Below, in pieces: positions 61,545 to 64,000 of a stretch of 64,000 nucleotides of DNA. Position 1 is the stretch's first letter; every line of letters begins with the position of its first letter. The notes beneath the pieces were generated by a model. The model ran no database searches and had not been told where the DNA came from. It was given only the letters and a program-made list of their open reading frames with translations. This DNA comes from Halomonas halodenitrificans DSM 735. GTDB lineage: Bacteria > Pseudomonadota > Gammaproteobacteria > Pseudomonadales > Halomonadaceae. The stretch lies in NCBI RefSeq assembly GCF_000620045.1, contig NZ_JHVH01000014.1:44393-108392 (forward strand). Reading direction: 5' to 3'. A program made the position numbers and the translations under genes.

Positions 61545-64000
61545 TTACCAGTGCCAGCCAGCGCCGACACCAGCGCCGAAGTTGCTCTGAGAATCACCCG
61601 TCACCTTGCCCTGGATGACCCAGCGACCATTGTCCGAGAGGCGCGATACGCCTACGGATACGGCAGACTCGCCTTCGTAGGTACCGGCACCCACGCCCAC
61701 CATGCTCTTGCCGGGCATCCAGGCCTGAGGAACGGTAGCCGCAGCCAGGGCGCTCGCCGTACCCGCGTTCGCGTTATCTTCCACATCTTTGATGCGCCCG
61801 TGGACCTTGTTGATCTCTTGAGCAAAGCGCTGGTTGAGCTCCTGCATCTGGCCAACATTCACCGCATCGGTGGCATCGACACCGGGTGCCACATTGGTGA
61901 TCCGCATGTCACCGGCATCGATGCCGTCGGTGGTCATGCTCGGGCCGTCTTCGATGGTTACCCCCTCGTTGCTGACAGTGGTTTTACCCGTGGTCACGCT
62001 GTCGACATCCAGATCGCGATTCAGGCCCACTTCCACGCCGCCGTCATTGGTGCGTGTGGTGATGTTGTCATCACCGGTAATGGCCACGGTATCGCCCAGC
62101 TCGCGGTTCACGTCATCGCCCTCGTCGGCAGCGAAGTCCATGCCGCCATCCAGCGAGGAGTTGATATCGCCAATCTCCTCCTTGACCCCGTGCAGCTGGC
62201 TACCATTGACCGCATCGGTGCTATCCGCGGTGACCTCACCCGGCGCCAGGCCGGTGATCTTATTCTCACCCATATCGATGCCATCTTTATTGATGGTCGG
62301 GCCACCTTCACTGATCTCGATGCTGTCGAACTCTACCTCAGGATCGGTAGCCACAGTGTAGATGGTCTGACCATCACCCCCGGTCGACTCTGTGACGGAG
62401 ATGTTATTGCCTTCCGTGACTTCGGTCTTCGCTGCGGCCACATCGTCTCCGATGTCACCCGCCACCTGCTTGAGGTCGCCCACGTTCACGGCATTCATCA
62501 GCTCATCACCGGAAATCTTATCCAGCTTTTGACCACCCAGACCACTACCTACGTTGGTGATCTGCATGCGACCGGCATCGATGCCGTTAACCGTCACGCT
62601 CGGACCGCCGTTAGCGATCTTCAGGCCCTCGCCGTCCATGATCGTATCGCCGACGCTGACCTTGCCGTTCTTACCATCCACGGTGACCGCGGTATTGCCG
62701 TCACCCAGGGTGATGGAGTCATTCAGCGTATAATCGATCGAGGTGTTGCCAGTGTTCTCGTCACGGGTATGCTCAACTACCACGTTCCCATCGGAGCCGA
62801 CGAAATCGACTGTAGCTTCAGGTGCCACGTTACTGGTCGTGATGCCTGTGGTGTTGCTAGTTGCAACGTTCCAGCCGGCGTTGGCAATGTCCTTGATTTT
62901 CCACAACTGGCTGCCGTTGACCGCATCGGTACTATTTTCACCGACCTTACCCTTTGCCAGGCTGGTGACCTGCTCGCCACCCATGTCGGCACCCTGGAAA
63001 CTCGGGGTGTCAGCAAACTGGATTTCAATGCCACCCTCCTGGGTTGCAACCGTATTAACGTTGCCTGACGAATAGGACGCTGTGTCGGCATCTTCGGCAC
63101 CACCCACAATCTGCATCTCTTTGTTCAGATTGCGCGTTACATAGCCGTCAGCAGGATTCTCGTTACCCGAGAAGCGCAGACCGTCGTCTTCCAACGTCGC
63201 GATGTTCTTCTGGTTGCCGTCGCCATCCTCGTACTGAAGGCGTGTCACGTCGGTGTCATCGGCCGCCACATCGCCAGGCTCGATGCCCGGATGCATGGTC
63301 AGCTCTGGGCTGGTACCGTCTGCCCCCGCCGGGCCGGTCAGGCCGATGGAGCCATCGGAACCGTCGATACCTACACCAGAAACGCCGTCGGCACCATTGA
63401 CACCGATTTTGCCATCTTGGCCGTCAGCACCGTCTTCCCCCGGGCCGCCAACGCTAAGGTCGCTGCCCAGCGCAAAGTCGATCGAGGTGTTGCCAGTCGC
63501 ATCGTCACGAGTGTGCTCAACCATGATGCTGGCGTCGTCGCTGACAAAGTCGACTTCAGCTTCCGGGGCCACGTTGCTGGTGTCCGTCGCAGTGGTGTCG
63601 CTGGTCGCGACGCCCCAGCCAGCGTTGGCCACCTTATTGACCTCATCCAGCTGGCCTTCGGTCGCCGCACGGTCGTCGACCACGTTGTCGGGATCGAATG
63701 TGGTGTTGCCCAGCCCGTCGATGGTGTCGTCGCCGCCGGTGTTGACAGTCACGTTGCCGAACTGCGGCTGATCGCTCATCACGATCGAGAGCTCGCCATT
63801 AGCGTCATCGGCGACGGTCGTGATGTTGGTGTTGCCGCTGGCATCCGCACCGCCGGTGACATTCAGGGTCTGACCCAGGTCACGGTGCACGTCAGTGCCG
63901 CTGTCGCCGGCAAAGTCTAGCCCCTTGGTGGTCAGGTCGCTGTCCTGCTGATTCAGCTGGCTGACATTCACCGCATCGGTGCCGTCAACACCCGGCGCAA
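61545..64000 (-). CDS. Trimeric autotransporter adhesin (YadA-like), C-terminal part
   Basis: The frame is open from the right edge, so the 5' end is missing; about 818 residues are visible. The extreme C-terminus (ending GAGVGAGWHW) and NANAGTASALAAATVPQAW are the YadA membrane-anchor signature, giving a trimeric beta-barrel in the outer membrane. Upstream is a stalk of HIM/neck-type motifs (DAVNVGQ, DAVNGSQL, GTDAVNVSQL), FGG/TRP-like segments, two similar ANAGW-type modules and a collagen-like Gly-x-y segment. Such proteins mediate adhesion and autoagglutination. The TpgA-like gene follows in the same operon. An ATG-like start inside this window is not the real one. Confidence 0.95.
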   Translation of the reverse strand, partial: APGVDGTDAVNVSQLNQQDSDLTTKGLDFAGDSGTDVHRDLGQTLNVTGGADASGNTNITTVADDANGELSIVMSDQPQFGNVTVNTGGDDTIDGLGNTTFDPDNVVDDRAATEGQLDEVNKVANAGWGVATSDTTATDTSNVAPEAEVDFVSDDASIMVEHTRDDATGNTSIDFALGSDLSVGGPGEDGADGQDGKIGVNGADGVSGVGIDGSDGSIGLTGPAGADGTSPELTMHPGIEPGDVAADDTDVTRLQYEDGDGNQKNIATLEDDGLRFSGNENPADGYVTRNLNKEMQIVGGAEDADTASYSSGNVNTVATQEGGIEIQFADTPSFQGADMGGEQVTSLAKGKVGENSTDAVNGSQLWKIKDIANAGWNVATSNTTGITTSNVAPEATVDFVGSDGNVVVEHTRDENTGNTSIDYTLNDSITLGDGNTAVTVDGKNGKVSVGDTIMDGEGLKIANGGPSVTVNGIDAGRMQITNVGSGLGGQKLDKISGDELMNAVNVGDLKQVAGDIGDDVAAAKTEVTEGNNISVTESTGGDGQTIYTVATDPEVEFDSIEISEGGPTINKDGIDMGENKITGLAPGEVTADSTDAVNGSQLHGVKEEIGDINSSLDGGMDFAADEGDDVNRELGDTVAITGDDNITTRTNDGGVEVGLNRDLDVDSVTTGKTTVSNEGVTIEDGPSMTTDGIDAGDMRITNVAPGVDATDAVNVGQMQELNQRFAQEINKVHGRIKDVEDNANAGTASALAAATVPQAWMPGKSMVGVGAGTYEGESAVSVGVSRLSDNGRWVIQGKVTGDSQSNFGAGVGAGWHW
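62703..62888 (-). repeat. ANAGW-type head module, copy 2 of 2
   Basis: This 62-residue module (starting IANAGWNVATS) is about 65 per cent alike to the one at 63447-63632 (starting VANAGWGVATS), sharing SNVAPEA, VEHTRD and GNTSIDY or GNTSIDF. The duplication indicates internal expansion of the adhesin. Confidence 0.8.
63312..63440 (-). repeat. Collagen-like Gly-x-y segment in the adhesin
   Basis: Seven Gly-x-y triplets (GEDGADGQDGKIGVNGADGVS), a two-residue break (Gly-Val), and seven more triplets (starting GIDGSDGSIGLTGPAG) follow each other directly after the first ANAGW module. The segment could form a collagen-like triple helix within the trimeric stalk. Confidence 0.75.
63447..63632 (-). 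repeat. ANAGW-type head module, copy 1 of 2
   Basis: This 62-residue module (VANAGWGVATS ... GNTSIDFALGS) directly precedes the collagen-like segment. See the copy at 62703-62888 for the shared blocks. The linked DNA repeat also makes this gene prone to recombination. Confidence 0.8.

Overview
The window is dense, GC-rich bacterial chromosome with about 55 protein-coding genes on both strands and no rRNA or tRNA that I could recognise. Gene content and synteny point to a gammaproteobacterium, most likely a Halomonas-like member of the Halomonadaceae (inference). Signs of this are opgG-opgH, yrfG-hslR with a nudE-type gene alongside, an Escherichia-like ybiI, ackA-pta, cysJ-cysI, sbcD-sbcC and a DbpA-type deaD. 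Codons are strongly GC3-rich. Only a few stretches are AT-rich and look acquired or regulatory: 25.2-25.7 kb, 33.9-34.9 kb, 38.46-38.58 kb and 47.4-47.65 kb.

Layout. 0-6.3 kb: the tail of a glyoxalase/VOC gene, a small membrane protein, a lipid acyltransferase, the periplasmic glucan genes opgG-opgH, and a TPP riboswitch in front of tenA. 6.3-16.9 kb: a small beta-barrel protein, a YegS-type lipid kinase, an EamA exporter, ackA-pta, a class V aminotransferase, a CBS-BON protein, deoC and an unknown 511-residue membrane protein. 16.9-25.2 kb: a large MscS-family channel, a two-gene amidoligase/glutamine amidotransferase cassette ending in a tandem repeat, an OsmC protein, an aldo/keto reductase, a DUF1415 protein, endonuclease V and a sulfide:quinone oxidoreductase. 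25.7-33.9 kb: cysJ-cysI (sulfite reductase), divergent from the sulfide oxidase, then sbcD-sbcC. 33.9-38.5 kb: an accessory segment with a low-GC exported protein and a 1193-residue SF1 helicase-PLD nuclease fusion. 38.7-47.3 kb: small enzymes, transporters and hypothetical genes, then an intact RhuM-Fic gene preceded by what looks like the wreck of a type I restriction-modification locus. 47.7-59.5 kb: housekeeping genes (ene reductase, argE, a GATase, a DMT exporter, deaD, yaiI, hslR-yrfG, nudE, an oxidoreductase, ilvD). 59.6-64 kb: a second tandem-repeat array, a Sel1-SH3 protein, and a surface adhesion operon made of a trimeric autotransporter adhesin (cut by the window end) followed 10 bases later by a BamE/OmpA lipoprotein of the TpgA type.

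How genes work together. CysJI makes sulfide and the divergent SQR oxidises it, so the shared 474-bp AT-rich region separates two opposed sulfur reactions. AckA-Pta interconverts acetate and acetyl-CoA. The adhesin and its TpgA-like partner probably form one outer-membrane machine tied to peptidoglycan. The amidoligase and GATase form a predicted, poorly characterised peptide- or metabolite-amidation pair. Two separate arrays built on the same 13-bp core (GGGGACTGTCCCC), each with four copies spaced 21 or 22 bp apart, are the most striking unexplained DNA structure. I read only this sequence; family assignments rest on recognised motifs and not on database searches.
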